Origin: Bradyrhizobium sp. WBOS07
Lineage (GTDB): Bacteria; Pseudomonadota; Alphaproteobacteria; Rhizobiales; Xanthobacteraceae
Direction: 5' to 3'
Assembly (NCBI RefSeq): GCF_024585165.1
Contig: NZ_CP029008.1
Coordinates: 3,844,001 to 3,908,000, forward strand
DNA length: 64,000 nt
The position numbers and the translations under genes were made by a program. The notes below the pieces were generated by a model that was not told the origin of the DNA, made no database searches, and saw only the letters and a list, made by a program, of their open reading frames with translations. Below, piece by piece: positions 46,317-55,528 of the stretch (position 1 is its first letter; every line of letters starts with the position of its first letter).

Positions 46317-46949
46317 ATGCAAATGACAACCACCATCTCCCGCCTTTACGACTCCTATGCCGACGCCGAGCGCGCGGTGACCCGGCTGGAAGGCGCCGGC
46401 GTGCCGCACTCCGACATCAGCATCGTCGCCAACAATTCGGACAATTGGTACGGCTCCCGCTCCGGCAAGGTCGACCGTGACCGCGACGGCGTCGACGATC
46501 GCGCCGAGGGCGCCGGCACCGGTGCCGGCATCGGCGCCGGCCTCGGCGGCGCGGCGGGCCTGCTCGCCGGTCTCGGCCTGCTCGCCATCCCCGGCCTCGG
46601 GCCGGTCGTGGCGGCAGGATGGCTCGCCTCGACCGCAGTCGGCGCAGCCGCCGGTGCCGCCACGGGCGGAATCGTCGGTGCCCTGACCGAAGCCGGCGTC
46701 TCCAAGGAAGATGCCTCGCGCTATGCCGAGGGCGTTCGCCGCGGCGGCACGCTGGTATCGGCGCGGGTGCCGGACCAGGACCGCGCGCGGCTCGATGCGC
46801 TGCTCAACGAGCGGGCCGTGAACCTGCAGGACCGCAGCGCGGCTTGGCAGAAGAGCGGCTGGACCGACTTCGATGCGGCAAGCCCGCCGCTGTCGCCGGA
46901 GGACATCGGCCGCGAGCGCGAGCTCTACGGTGCGGGTACGCGGCGATAA
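46317..46949 (+). CDS. General stress protein-like, glycine-rich membrane-associated protein
   Basis: The 210-residue protein starts with a YflT/GSP17M-like unit (SRLYDSYADAERAVTRLEGAGVPHSDISIVAN). A Gly/Ala-rich hydrophobic hairpin follows (about 68-125), then a second similar region (EAGVSKEDASRYAEGVRRGGTLVSARV). This pattern is found in heat- and salt-induced proteins of alphaproteobacteria. A terminator follows. Confidence 0.72.
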   Translation: MQMTTTISRLYDSYADAERAVTRLEGAGVPHSDISIVANNSDNWYGSRSGKVDRDRDGVDDRAEGAGTGAGIGAGLGGAAGLLAGLGLLAIPGLGPVVAAGWLASTAVGAAAGAATGGIVGALTEAGVSKEDASRYAEGVRRGGTLVSARVPDQDRARLDALLNERAVNLQDRSAAWQKSGWTDFDAASPPLSPEDIGRERELYGAGTRR

Positions 46950-46974
46950 GCTCCCATCGAACAAGATACGGCAA

Positions 46975-46999
46975 AGGCCCCGCAATGCGGGGCCTTTTT
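46975..46999 (+). terminator. Rho-independent terminator
   Basis: AGGCCCCGC-AAT-GCGGGGCCT is a 9-bp perfect stem followed by TTTTT. It ends the transcript of the stress-protein-like gene. Confidence 0.85.
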
Positions 47000-47168
47000 G
47001 CTTGAGCGCAATCCATCTTTTCCCTCGGGAAAGACCGGCAAATAGCACCAAATTTAGCAAAATCCGGCGCATCGGATTTGGCGGAATGAAAGCTCCTCGC
47101 GCCATGCTGAAGCGTGCCGCTTGCTCTCTTTGCGCGGGCGCCATCGGACGAGCTTGGAGAGATCACCC

Positions 47169-47354
47169 ATGTACTACGTCGCCGCTGCATTGCTGGTGCT
47201 GTCGGGACTGTTCTATTCGGCGAGCCATCACGAGATCGGCTCGTTCGGCGTCACCATGTGCACCTATGGCAGCGCATTCTGCGACAACCCGCTGATCGTC
47301 TTTTCCGGCGCGGCACTGGCGGCGGCCTGGGGCATGTTCGTCAGCATCAAGTAG
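47169..47354 (+). CDS. Small two-helix membrane protein (61 aa)
   Basis: ATG at 47169 follows GGAGA. Two hydrophobic segments (YYVAAALLVLSGLFY; LIVFSGAALAAAWGMFVS) flank a loop with two cysteines (TMCTYGSAFCDN). Common in Bradyrhizobium; no function known. Confidence 0.6.
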   Translation: MYYVAAALLVLSGLFYSASHHEIGSFGVTMCTYGSAFCDNPLIVFSGAALAAAWGMFVSIK

Positions 47355-47439
47355 CGCGGCGGCGCAAGGCCTCCCAGCGCGACCGCTCCAGACTCCGCCT
47401 GAACACGAGGCGCTCGCCCACGCGACTGGCGTCCGAGAA

Positions 47440-47488
47440 GTCTTGCGATGATGGCAATCTACACCTGTTTTGCCCGGCGGTCAAGTTG
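47440..47488 (+). repeat. Degenerate hairpin-tail repeat, copy R6
   Basis: GATGATGGCAATCTACACC and TGTTTTGCCCGGCGGTCAA keep the tail of the repeat family seen at 35-41 kb. The hairpin part is lost. Confidence 0.6.
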
Positions 47489-47589
47489 AATTAGCATTTT
47501 CAGAAATGACGGGTCCCGGCGCGGCGTGGAACCTATGTTCCGTTCTCAGCATTTGCTATGAAGCACCGCCCGATCGAGGTCCCCCTTCC

Positions 47590-48876
47590 ATGAGCGACAG
47601 CGCCCTCACCCCGACGAAATCCGCGCCGACGCTTCTGCAACGGCTGGGGCCGGGCCTGATCACCGGAGCTGCCGACGACGATCCCTCGGGCATCGCCACC
47701 TATTCGCAGGCCGGCGCGCAATTCGGCTACGGCCTGTTGTGGACGGTGTTTCTCACCACCCCGTTCATGATCGCGATCCAGCTCGTCAGCGCGCGGATCG
47801 GCCGCGTCACCGGCAAGGGGCTCGCCGCCAACGTCATGGAGATCGCGCCGCGCTGGACGGTGCTGGGTTTCGTCGCCATGCTGGTTGCCGCCAACACCTT
47901 CAACATCGCCGCCGACATCGCCGCGATGGCCGAGGCGCTGTCGCTCGTGATCGGCGGGCTCAATCATGAGCATGCGCTGATCTTCGCGGCGGGCTCGACC
48001 CTCCTGCAGGTCTTCCTGCCCTATCGCCGCTACTCGCCGGTGCTGAAATTTCTCACCCTGGCGCTGTTCGCCTATGTCGCGACTGCCTTCACCGTGAAGA
48101 TCCCCTGGAGCACGGCGTTGCTCGCCGCGGTGTGGCCCAAGGCCAATGTCAGCGCCGATTATTTCCTCATGGTCGTCGCCGTGCTCGGCACCACGATCAG
48201 CCCCTATCTGTTCTTCTGGCAGGCCTCGCAGGAGGTCGAGGAGATGAACCAGGGCACGCGCGACAAGCCGCTGCGCGAGCTCAAGCGCGGCGGCCATCGG
48301 GAGCTCGACCGCATCAAGACCGACACCGTCTCCGGCATGCTGCTGTCCAACGGCATCGCCTTCTTCATCATTCTCACCACCGCGTCGGTGCTGCACGCCA
48401 ACGGCATCACCAACATCGATTCGGCGACGCAAGCGGCCGAAGCGCTGCGACCGCTCGCCGGGGACTTCACCTTCGCATTGTTCGCGCTCGGCATCATCGG
48501 CACGGGTCTGCTCGCGATCCCGGTGCTGGCGGGCTCGGCCGCTTACGGCGTTGCGGAGATTTTCGGCTGGCGCGCCACGCTGGAGGCCAAGCCGGACGAG
48601 GCGGCCGGCTTCTACACCATCATCGCCGCGGCGACCCTCATCGGCTTCGGCCTCGGCTTTACGGGGATCGACTCCATCCAGATGCTGGTGTGGAGCGCTG
48701 TGCTGAACGGCATCGTCGCCGTCCCAATCATGGCGATGATGATGCTGATCGTCTCGAGCCGCGCGATCATGGGCCGCTTCAGGGCAAGGAAGTGGCTGAT
48801 CGCGCTGGGCTGGCTCGGCACCGCGCTGATGGCGCTGGCCGTCCTCGCCTTGCTCGCCTCATCGGTAATCGGCTGA
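47590..48876 (+). CDS. Nramp family divalent metal transporter, divergent clade
   Basis: A 428-residue protein with about 11 hydrophobic helices. The helix-1 metal motif DPGN is DDDPSG here (residues 29-34), and the helix-6 MPH motif is replaced by a TTISPYLFFWQASQE region, so the usual Mn/Fe coordination is not conserved. It belongs to an Nramp-related clade of uncertain substrate. The ATG at 47590 is preferred; the frame opens 120 bases earlier through repeat R6. No Mur/MntR-type operator was seen. Confidence 0.82.
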   Translation: MSDSALTPTKSAPTLLQRLGPGLITGAADDDPSGIATYSQAGAQFGYGLLWTVFLTTPFMIAIQLVSARIGRVTGKGLAANVMEIAPRWTVLGFVAMLVAANTFNIAADIAAMAEALSLVIGGLNHEHALIFAAGSTLLQVFLPYRRYSPVLKFLTLALFAYVATAFTVKIPWSTALLAAVWPKANVSADYFLMVVAVLGTTISPYLFFWQASQEVEEMNQGTRDKPLRELKRGGHRELDRIKTDTVSGMLLSNGIAFFIILTTASVLHANGITNIDSATQAAEALRPLAGDFTFALFALGIIGTGLLAIPVLAGSAAYGVAEIFGWRATLEAKPDEAAGFYTIIAAATLIGFGLGFTGIDSIQMLVWSAVLNGIVAVPIMAMMMLIVSSRAIMGRFRARKWLIALGWLGTALMALAVLALLASSVIG

Positions 48877-48944
48877 CGCGACCGAGCTGCGCGAGAAGAA
48901 GTTCACGGCGGGCTCGTGTATCACGGCCGCAAGGATCGACGCGA

Positions 48945-49232
48945 TTACGGCGTCACGGGATTGACGACAGGGGACGTCTTGGGCCCCGGTCGGGCCGGCT
49001 CGATCGGCGATTTCGGAGTGGTCGGAAGCACCTTGGCCCCGGCGGCCCGTGCCGCTTCGCCCGTGGTCGCATACATCGCGACATGAGCCGGCTGGGTCTT
49101 GGCGCGATTCCACGGGCCATGATCAACGATCAGCATGGCCGCAATCGCCACCCCCGCTACGATCAGCGCGATCACGCCGGGATGGCGGAAGGCGGTGGAC
49201 ATGGAGTTGGCGAAACGACCATTTGTCATCAT
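48945..49232 (-). CDS. Small membrane-anchored hypothetical protein
   Basis: A 95-residue product with one transmembrane helix (VIALIVAGVAIAAMLIVDHG) and a Pro-rich periplasmic tail (PTTPKSPIEPARPGPKTSP). The ATG at 49232 is the likely start. No domain is recognised. Confidence 0.5.
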   Translation of the reverse strand: MMTNGRFANSMSTAFRHPGVIALIVAGVAIAAMLIVDHGPWNRAKTQPAHVAMYATTGEAARAAGAKVLPTTPKSPIEPARPGPKTSPVVNPVTP

Positions 49233-49367
49233 GAAATCCGCGGTTGTCCTCTCGCAGGTTAATTCCAAGGCGCCCTTCCCGGTTCCAGCTTCAGGCAGGT
49301 TCCAGCAAATTGCGCGGATGCCGCCCGCGCCATCACGTTCCTGTCCGCGCAATGAGGGCGCCGCGCT

Positions 49368-52300
49368 TCAGATCAACCAATCATGGGTCGCGGGTCCCAT
49401 GCCGTGATGCGGACCGTTCACGCCGTGATGGGCTGCGTGCTCGTCCAGCGCGCCGGCAACGATTTCGGTGATCATCTGGGGGGAGTCTTTCTCACCGGGC
49501 GTCACGTGGCCAACACCATGTTCTCTGAGTTCGACGGCCGGGGCGAATGTGGAAGGAGCTGTCCCGCTATCGAAGCGAAACACCAGGTCACGATCCGAGC
49601 CGCTGCTTGCGGATCCAGATTTTCCCGGCTGGGCTTCAGGTGCAGGAGATTGCGGAGGCTGGTGTGGGCTTCCGCCCGCGGCGATGTCCCCTTTTACGAC
49701 GCTCGGCTCGGCCGTGCCTGCGTTCGGTGAGGCCGAAGGCGAATCGTGCGGCGGCTTGCCGTGCTCCGAAGCCGTCGGGTCTGCTGTCTTCCCTGTCGGA
49801 GATGCCGGGTCGGAAGTGTGGGATGGATGCTCATCATGGCTGGCGCCGTGATCCGGTGTGGACTCGGCTTCGGCCATCTCCACATTCGCAGGCAGAGGCT
49901 TACCAGCGTGCGGCGCGTGATCGTGCTCGGCATTCCCGGCATTTGAGTCGCTCTCGCCGGCTTCCGCTACTTTGGCCGAGTGGCCCGAATTGCTGTGGTC
50001 GGCGCCGCCGGCCTCCGCCTTTTTCGCTTGCCCTGGCGGATTGTCCGCAGCCTGGGAATGATGCTCCTTGTCATGGCCGACGCCCTGGTCCGGTTTGGAC
50101 TCGGCTTCGGCCATCTCCACGTTCGCAGCGTTGGCAGGCCCAGACTTCAAATCATGCGGCGCGTGACTGTGCTCGGTGTTGCCGGTATTTGGGTCACTCT
50201 CGCCAGTTTCCGCTGCTTTGGCCGAGTGGCCCGAGTTGCTGTGGTCGGTGCCGCCGGACTCTGTCTTTTTCGCTTGCCCTGGCGGATTGTCCGCAGCCTG
50301 GGCATGATGCTCGTTGACATGGCCGACGCCATGGTCCGGCTTGGAATTGGCTTCGGCCATCTCGACGTCCGTCGCCTTCGCAGGCAGAGGCTTACCAGCG
50401 TGCGGCGCGTGACCGTGCTCGGCATTCCCGGCATTTGAGTCGCTCTCGCCAGCTTCCGCTACTTTGGCGGAGTGGTCCGAATTGCCGTGGCCGGCGCTGC
50501 CGGCCTCTGCTTGCCCTGGCGGATTGTCTGCAGCCTGGGAATGATGCTCCTTGTCATGGCCGACGCCATGGTCCGGCTTGGAATTGGCTTCGGCCTCCTC
50601 CACGTTCGCCGCCTTGACAGGCCCAGACTTCAAATCATGCGACGCGTGACCGTGCTCGGCGTTGCCGGCATTTGGGTCGCTCTCGCCTGGGTCCACTGCT
50701 TTGCCCGAGTAGCCCGACTCGCCGTGATCGGCGCCGCCGGCCTCTGCCTTTTTCGCTAGCCCTGGCGGACTGTCCGGAGCCTGGGAATGCTGCTCACTGT
50801 CGTGGTCAGCGTTACCGGGTTTGGACTCCGTCTCAGCCTCGCCCGCGGCCGCGTTCTTTCCCTGTCCCTGGTTTGAAGCGTGCGCAGAATTGCCATGGCT
50901 TGCACTATCAGCCGTCGAGAGGCCAGGCGGGACGATCTCATTCTGCGCGCTCCATGGAGCGCCGCTGTTCGGACTAGCCGGAGCACTCTTTGAACTGAGA
51001 TTTTCGGTTGCCGGAGGCGACGCACCATGAGCGGGCGCGGTTGATGATCCGTAGGACGAGACACTGGAGGCATCGGCACTTCCCTCGGTCGTATCCGCCG
51101 AGTCGCGTGCGAAGGTGCCCGACTTGGCCGACGTCCCGGAGCCCGACCGAAAGTGTGCGAACTGGAAGCTCAAGCCGTCATCGGCCGAAGCGCTCCAAAC
51201 GTGGGCTGTCCCGGGCGAACTCTCGCTCGCGTGGTCCCGGCTCTCACTCGGATCAGTCTCATCGATGGCGGCCGCCGATATCAGCGCCTGTTCGAGCTGC
51301 TCTAGGGTGACGGCGACAGCTGCGCCATCGGTGGGATGAACGACATCCGCATTTGCGACGGATACAATTCCCTGCAGATGAACTTCCAGCAGCGCGCGAT
51401 CCCCGACATCAAGCACACGATCAGTCGGATTCACGTAGACGATCGTTTGATTGGTTGCGGGATCGTAGATCCAGGCGAGGGTATGTGGCGGAATCGATTT
51501 GACCGCGGCCGTCAAATGCAGACAAGCGAGCGCCCCGAAAGCCGCAAGATTGATCCTGTTCGGTCCTGAGGCGGAATCCAGGACGGAATCGGAAGAGCCG
51601 GATTTGGTATCGCCCGCACTGCGATGAACGACGTTCTCGACTTTGCCATCCGGCAATTGATCGAGACCATCTCCGCCGGAACCGGAAGCAGGACCAAGAT
51701 CGAACACGCCGTCAATTTTCTGGCCGCTGTCGCTCGCGGCATCCGGGCCAGCCTGCCCCCGAACGTCCTGTTGCGGGACGTCAATGCTTCCGGTCACAAA
51801 GCCGGCAGCCCGGCCAAAATCGTGCGCAAGGATATCCGAAGTTGAGTTCGCTGGATGCAAGCTCGCTGGCTGATTGGCGTCGACATGCGTGATCGCGGCG
51901 AGCTTGGTCGTCGCGGCCTCGCCAACGCCGTCCAGGAGGCTGTCGATCGATGTGTGATCCAACTCATGTGCCTGCGCGGCGAGATGGTGGTCGCTCATGG
52001 CGTAGATCAACGCGCCGGCAACAGCGGCGAAGGTGCCATAGCCTCCGGGGATCGGCGTCGGTTGGAAAGCAAGCCGCGGAAGGTGATCTTCCACCCGAAG
52101 GACACCTCCGCTTGAAGCGTCGTGGGATTCCCGCGGCAAAAGCGCATCAAGGCTCGGCGTGTTCGATCCAGCAGCGCCGCCCTGCTTTAACGCGTTCAAG
52201 CCAGGGACTTGCGAGCCAAGCAGCTGCTCCGCCGCGCGCAGCGCTTCCATTGCCGCGCTCGGGTTCGTGGTCTGGCTTGCCTTGGCCAGCAAGTCCCTCT

Positions 52301-53162
52301 CGGTGAGAGCAGTCGCTTCTCTGGATGTCGAGATGATGAGATGCGCGAGGATGGCTTTTTTCCAGACCTCAAAGCCGGCGTGTTCGTCGCTCCGACCGGG
52401 GCCATCGTCATGCGGAAAATTGTCCTCGGCTTCCGACGCCTTGAGTTCGTCCGCAATCGCGAATGCCAGGAAGGCCAGTGCGAGCGCGCTGAAGCCGGAG
52501 GTGCGTTGCAACCATGAGATGGTCGCAAGCACCGTTCTGTTGGTGATCTCCAGTTTTTGGAAGATGTTGTGCAAGTGGACCTTGACCGTCCCCTGGGAAA
52601 CGTCGAGCCGGCGCGCGATCTCCTTGTTCGACATCCCTTCCGCGACCAGTCGGACGATCTGACGTTCCCGGCTCGTCAATCGCTCCAGCATCTTTTCGAG
52701 CTTGCCGCCGCCGTCATCGTCCGGGCCGGTGGGCACGAGATCGGTCTGCTCCAGCGACACGCCGCTCTTCGCCATCAGCCGCAGCGATCGCAGCATGGCG
52801 CCGGGAGCGGCATATTTCGAGATTGCGCTGCAGGCGCCCGCGGCAATCGCTGCGGTCAGATCGTGGTCGGCGTCGGATTCGGTAAAGAACACCAGGCGCG
52901 TGGAGAGCTTCTCGGCCTTCGAGATCGCAAGAATGTCGGATGCCGTCAGGTCGGTCAGGGTGTCGGCAATGAGCGCGACGTCAGGCGACAAAGTCCGGAT
53001 GGCCTCGAGGCAGCCTGCCCCGTCGCTGGCGGACGCGACAACATCGAAGTCCTGCTGCGTCCCGAGGACCGACTTCAGTCCCTGCAGGACGATTGGTTGC
53101 CGATCAACAAGCACAAGCCGGATGGGTTTGAGGATCCCCTGCTTGGCGGACGTGTCCAACAT
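49368..53162 (-). CDS. LuxR-type regulator fused to a giant histidine-rich repeat tail
   Basis: The first ~130 residues are a NarL-like receiver with weak chemistry: the acidic pocket is VLVDRQ instead of Asp-Asp, and the phosphoacceptor region reads PDVALIADTL, shifted by one. A normal LuxR HTH follows (LTSRERQIVRLVAEGMSNKEIARRLDVSQGTVKVH), then a hydrophobic helix (ALALAFLAFAIAD). The remaining ~1000 residues are disordered, Ser/Ala/His-rich, with four to five imperfect 80-82-residue repeats. The C-terminus ends GPHHGMGPATHDWLI. The ATG at 53162 has GAGGCAAAG upstream; 53201 is an alternative. This fusion is unusual for a DNA-binding regulator. Confidence 0.8.
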   Translation of the reverse strand: MLDTSAKQGILKPIRLVLVDRQPIVLQGLKSVLGTQQDFDVVASASDGAGCLEAIRTLSPDVALIADTLTDLTASDILAISKAEKLSTRLVFFTESDADHDLTAAIAAGACSAISKYAAPGAMLRSLRLMAKSGVSLEQTDLVPTGPDDDGGGKLEKMLERLTSRERQIVRLVAEGMSNKEIARRLDVSQGTVKVHLHNIFQKLEITNRTVLATISWLQRTSGFSALALAFLAFAIADELKASEAEDNFPHDDGPGRSDEHAGFEVWKKAILAHLIISTSREATALTERDLLAKASQTTNPSAAMEALRAAEQLLGSQVPGLNALKQGGAAGSNTPSLDALLPRESHDASSGGVLRVEDHLPRLAFQPTPIPGGYGTFAAVAGALIYAMSDHHLAAQAHELDHTSIDSLLDGVGEAATTKLAAITHVDANQPASLHPANSTSDILAHDFGRAAGFVTGSIDVPQQDVRGQAGPDAASDSGQKIDGVFDLGPASGSGGDGLDQLPDGKVENVVHRSAGDTKSGSSDSVLDSASGPNRINLAAFGALACLHLTAAVKSIPPHTLAWIYDPATNQTIVYVNPTDRVLDVGDRALLEVHLQGIVSVANADVVHPTDGAAVAVTLEQLEQALISAAAIDETDPSESRDHASESSPGTAHVWSASADDGLSFQFAHFRSGSGTSAKSGTFARDSADTTEGSADASSVSSYGSSTAPAHGASPPATENLSSKSAPASPNSGAPWSAQNEIVPPGLSTADSASHGNSAHASNQGQGKNAAAGEAETESKPGNADHDSEQHSQAPDSPPGLAKKAEAGGADHGESGYSGKAVDPGESDPNAGNAEHGHASHDLKSGPVKAANVEEAEANSKPDHGVGHDKEHHSQAADNPPGQAEAGSAGHGNSDHSAKVAEAGESDSNAGNAEHGHAPHAGKPLPAKATDVEMAEANSKPDHGVGHVNEHHAQAADNPPGQAKKTESGGTDHSNSGHSAKAAETGESDPNTGNTEHSHAPHDLKSGPANAANVEMAEAESKPDQGVGHDKEHHSQAADNPPGQAKKAEAGGADHSNSGHSAKVAEAGESDSNAGNAEHDHAPHAGKPLPANVEMAEAESTPDHGASHDEHPSHTSDPASPTGKTADPTASEHGKPPHDSPSASPNAGTAEPSVVKGDIAAGGSPHQPPQSPAPEAQPGKSGSASSGSDRDLVFRFDSGTAPSTFAPAVELREHGVGHVTPGEKDSPQMITEIVAGALDEHAAHHGVNGPHHGMGPATHDWLI
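49820..50830 (-). repeat. Tandem 240-246-base coding repeats in the LuxR-type gene
   Basis: Four to five in-frame imperfect copies, seen best from the recurring NPPGQ and EHH segments (for example SQAADNPPGQAKK and AEHGHAPHAGKPLP). Spacing between equivalent points is about 246, 240 and 244 bases. Each unit is rich in His, Asp, Glu and Ser. Recent expansion is suggested by near-identical stretches. Confidence 0.8.
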
Positions 53163-53297
53163 CGACTTTGCCTCGGCCCGGTCCTCTATGTCCTTCAGCA
53201 TATGGCCGTGGCCGGGTGGGGCATTAAAATACAATTAATCGATTGAAAAAAGAGGCTTGGCGGGTTCCCGCAGCCTAAAATATTTGGATGGTAACTG

Positions 53298-53633
53298 GTG
53301 AAAAGTCTCTCCTTCGACCCGATGGGCATTGCTGTTGATTGGCTTGATGCCTATCGCGCGGGCGATATTGAAGCGCTCTTGGATCTCCATGCCGATGATG
53401 CAGTGGTGCACTGCGGTTGCTGCGGCGCCCAAACCATCACTGGCCGCGAGGCACTCCGTGCCTATTGGATCGATCGCCTCCGAAAATATCCGGCGGGCAG
53501 GTTGGACGATCTCAATCCTTCCGACGATAGAACCGTGATCTCTTACGCCACCAGCACAGGTGTGATGAGCGCGATTTTGGCGTTTGACGCCGCCGGAAGG
53601 ATCAAGGTGCTGGACTGCAGTCCCTCCCCCTAG
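53298..53633 (+). CDS. SnoaL/NTF2-like protein
   Basis: A 111-residue single cone-fold domain (DWLDAYRAGDIEALLDLHADDAVVHCGCCG, TGREALRAYW). Members include isomerases and small enzymes acting on lipids or polyketides, and many have no assigned role. A GTG at 53298 is used; an ATG at 53322 is possible. It is divergent from the giant regulator gene, with about 130 bases between them. Confidence 0.72.
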   Translation: MKSLSFDPMGIAVDWLDAYRAGDIEALLDLHADDAVVHCGCCGAQTITGREALRAYWIDRLRKYPAGRLDDLNPSDDRTVISYATSTGVMSAILAFDAAGRIKVLDCSPSP

Positions 53634-53634
53634 C

Positions 53635-53882
53635 CTTTGGCGCGATCCGGGACTGTCGGCGCGATCCAGGGCTGTCGCATATGGGAGAGATCTTGCCCGC
53701 AGCCATCCGTCGAGGCGCGCTTCGCTGGCGGTCCCTCCTGAGAGCGGGCCGCAGGCGGGCGTCTCGAAGGATGAGGCGCGCGCAGCTCATTCCAAGCGCC
53801 TTATGCGAAGGCCCTGCGGTGCTATCGGGCTGTACGGCGGCGCAGCTGGCACCGTAAGCCTGCGCTCCAAATGTCTCCGCGA
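53635..53882. other. Intergenic segment with short direct repeats
   Basis: No gene. Contains two near-copies of GGCGCGATCC-x-GG-x-CTGTC side by side (53639-53676), then a stretch resembling a non-coding dispersed sequence seen often in Bradyrhizobium (53690-53790). The last point is recollection of its character, not a search result. Confidence 0.4.
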
Positions 53883-54017
53883 CTAACTCCCGACGACGAT
53901 GCGCAAGGCGATCACGATGACCGCCGAGATGAGAGACGAAATCGCCAGCAGCGTCCAACTCGGCCTAGTGCTTCCGCGGGCTAGGCGCGCGACGAGCATT
54001 TTCATGCTCGTCAACAT
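53883..54017 (-). CDS. Small single-pass membrane protein (about 44 aa)
   Basis: A frame ending in a hydrophobic helix (TLLAISSLISAVIVIALRIVV) with a basic N-terminus. It overlaps the stop of the upstream minus-strand gene by 7 bases, suggesting coupling. A second ATG lies 12 bases on. Confidence 0.45.
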   Translation of the reverse strand: MLTSMKMLVARLARGSTRPSWTLLAISSLISAVIVIALRIVVGS

Positions 54018-54250
54018 TCGTCGCTGGGAAGCCGGTCCAGGTAGGCTATCCCGAAACCGACGAGTCCTTCGGCATCGCTCGCGCGCTCTTGCCTTCTCCT
54101 GAGCAACAAGTGGCGTTCCAGCAGGCTGCGCCGACCATCGCATGCATCGACGTCGGGATGCCGCGCCCGGTACACCGTCCAGGCGGTTTCGGCGGCGTTC
54201 TTCACCACGGCGTCGTCCACGATGCTTGCTCTCCAGGACACCGAATCCAT
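54011..54250 (-). CDS. Hypothetical protein
   Basis: A 79-residue helical product: ETAWTVYRARHPDVDACDGRRSLLERHLLLRR and a GIAYLDRLPSDEC end, a pattern I associate with a small Bradyrhizobium family. No function known. Start at 54250 is preferred to 54259. Confidence 0.55.
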   Translation of the reverse strand: MDSVSWRASIVDDAVVKNAAETAWTVYRARHPDVDACDGRRSLLERHLLLRRRQERASDAEGLVGFGIAYLDRLPSDEC

Positions 54251-54451
54251 CGGTGTCAACTCAAGTCACTCCCCGATGTTTCCATTTTTTCCCAACCATC
54301 TTTAGTCGACCGATGACATCGCCTGGGACGGTTGCAGGTCATGCTCCAGCTTTCAGAACTGGCGTAAGGACGTTCTTTCATCTCGCAACCATTGCCTACT
54401 TTTCCCGTTGTCTTACGGGGCGGAAGCAATGCGATGTGAAAGGGTATCTCG

Positions 54452-54868
54452 ATGAAGAAGATCGCAATGTCGGCCCTGATGGCCGGCGCTCTTGGTGTAA
54501 GCTCAATCGCTGCGACGTCTCCAGCTGAAGCCCATTGGCGGGGCTGGGGACCGGGACTTGCCGGCGGCCTTGTCGCAGGTGCCGTGATCGGCGGGCTTGC
54601 CTCCTCGGCGTATGGATGGGGCCCCGGCTATGGCTATTACGGCTACGGTCCGGGCTATTATCGCGCTGGCTATTATGGCGGCCCGTACGCCTACGACTAT
54701 GGGTACGATGCACCGTATCGCTGGGGCGGCGGGTACACCACGACCACCTATTACACCCAGCCCGTTTCCTACGGCTATCGCTATCGCCGCGTCGTGCGCC
54801 CCGCCTACGCCTATTACCCCGGATCATATCCCGTGGTACGGCACCGTTGGCATCATCATCACCACTAA
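54452..54868 (+). CDS. Secreted Gly/Tyr-rich protein
   Basis: A 138-residue precursor with a signal peptide (MSALMAGALGVSSIAATSPA, ending EAH). The mature part is rich in Gly and Tyr (GPGYGYYGYGPGYYRAG) and ends in a His cluster (RHRWHHHHH). Such rhizobial proteins are cell-surface or periplasmic, with no known catalytic role. A terminator follows. Confidence 0.68.
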   Translation: MKKIAMSALMAGALGVSSIAATSPAEAHWRGWGPGLAGGLVAGAVIGGLASSAYGWGPGYGYYGYGPGYYRAGYYGGPYAYDYGYDAPYRWGGGYTTTTYYTQPVSYGYRYRRVVRPAYAYYPGSYPVVRHRWHHHHH

Positions 54869-54891
54869 GCGCTGCGCGTGGTCCCGACCGC

Positions 54892-54920
54892 GGCCGCGCT
54901 CGCAATGAGCGCGGCCTTTT
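54892..54920 (+). terminator. Rho-independent terminator
   Basis: GGCCGCGCTC-GCAAT-GAGCGCGGCC, a perfect 10-bp stem, followed by TTTT. It is 24 bases after the Gly/Tyr-rich gene. Confidence 0.8.
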
Positions 54921-54939
54921 CGATGAGGTGCGCGGCTCG

Positions 54940-55278
54940 CTAGGGTCGCGGCGCCGGCTGCGGCGGCGCAGCAGGTTGCTGCGAAGGTGTAGCGGGAGGC
55001 TTGGGCGGCTCCGCCGGCGTAACAGACTCTCCCCCGCCATGGGGCACGCAGGTCCCGACATTGCTGAGCAGTCTTTTCGCCTCGCGTTCGCGGGCTTTCC
55101 TGTAATCGCTACGCCGGTCGATTCTTGCCGCGGCGACCCGGTCCCAGGCATCGAACGCGTCAGAGTAGTGCTGTCGCATTTGCGCCTCGGCGGACAGGCA
55201 GTCGCTGAACTTGTCGAATACGAGATCGGTATTGACGGGCGCGACGCCACCGACGAGGACCACAAGCATCCATTTCAT
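54940..55278 (-). CDS. Secreted hypothetical protein with Pro-rich tail
   Basis: A 112-residue product with a short hydrophobic start (LVVLVGGVAP), one helical domain with two cysteines (DCLSAEAQMRQHYSDAFDAW; NVGTCVPHG) and a Pro/Ala-rich end. Convergent with the Gly/Tyr-rich gene. Likely exported; function unknown. Confidence 0.55.
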   Translation of the reverse strand: MKWMLVVLVGGVAPVNTDLVFDKFSDCLSAEAQMRQHYSDAFDAWDRVAAARIDRRSDYRKAREREAKRLLSNVGTCVPHGGGESVTPAEPPKPPATPSQQPAAPPQPAPRP

Positions 55279-55363
55279 AGTGTCCGCCTACGCTCGCGCC
55301 TGCACACCGGGAACGGTGATGCGTCGGCAAAGTTACGGGCTGCGTCGACGCCCGGTCTCGATC

Positions 55364-55414
55364 AAAAAAGGGCCCCAGCTCGCGGGGATCGTGGGGGGCG
55401 TTGGAGCTGGGGCC
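55364..55414 (-). terminator. Minus-strand terminator of a possible small RNA
   Basis: Read on the minus strand: GGCCCCAGCTC, a 22-base loop, GAGCTGGGGCC, then CTTTTTTGATC. The 11-bp stem plus T-run is a strong intrinsic terminator, yet no minus-strand protein gene lies immediately upstream. Confidence 0.65.
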
Positions 55415-55528
55415 ACCGGGGTCACCCTTGGGGAAGGGCATCGGGAAAACTTGGCAATTGCCGGAATGTTCCAGTGCTGGCGGAATTCCAGACGGAATGC
55501 TTGACCACTCCATCCCTGAATTCACGTG

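Noticed and set aside
49980..50438. Hydrophobic-looking plus-strand frames in the repeat region
   Set aside because: They arise from the complement of the repeated His/Ser coding units and repeat with the same period.
49820..50830. CRISPR-like periodic repeats
   Set aside because: Units are about 240 bases, in frame and without spacers; they are coding repeats.
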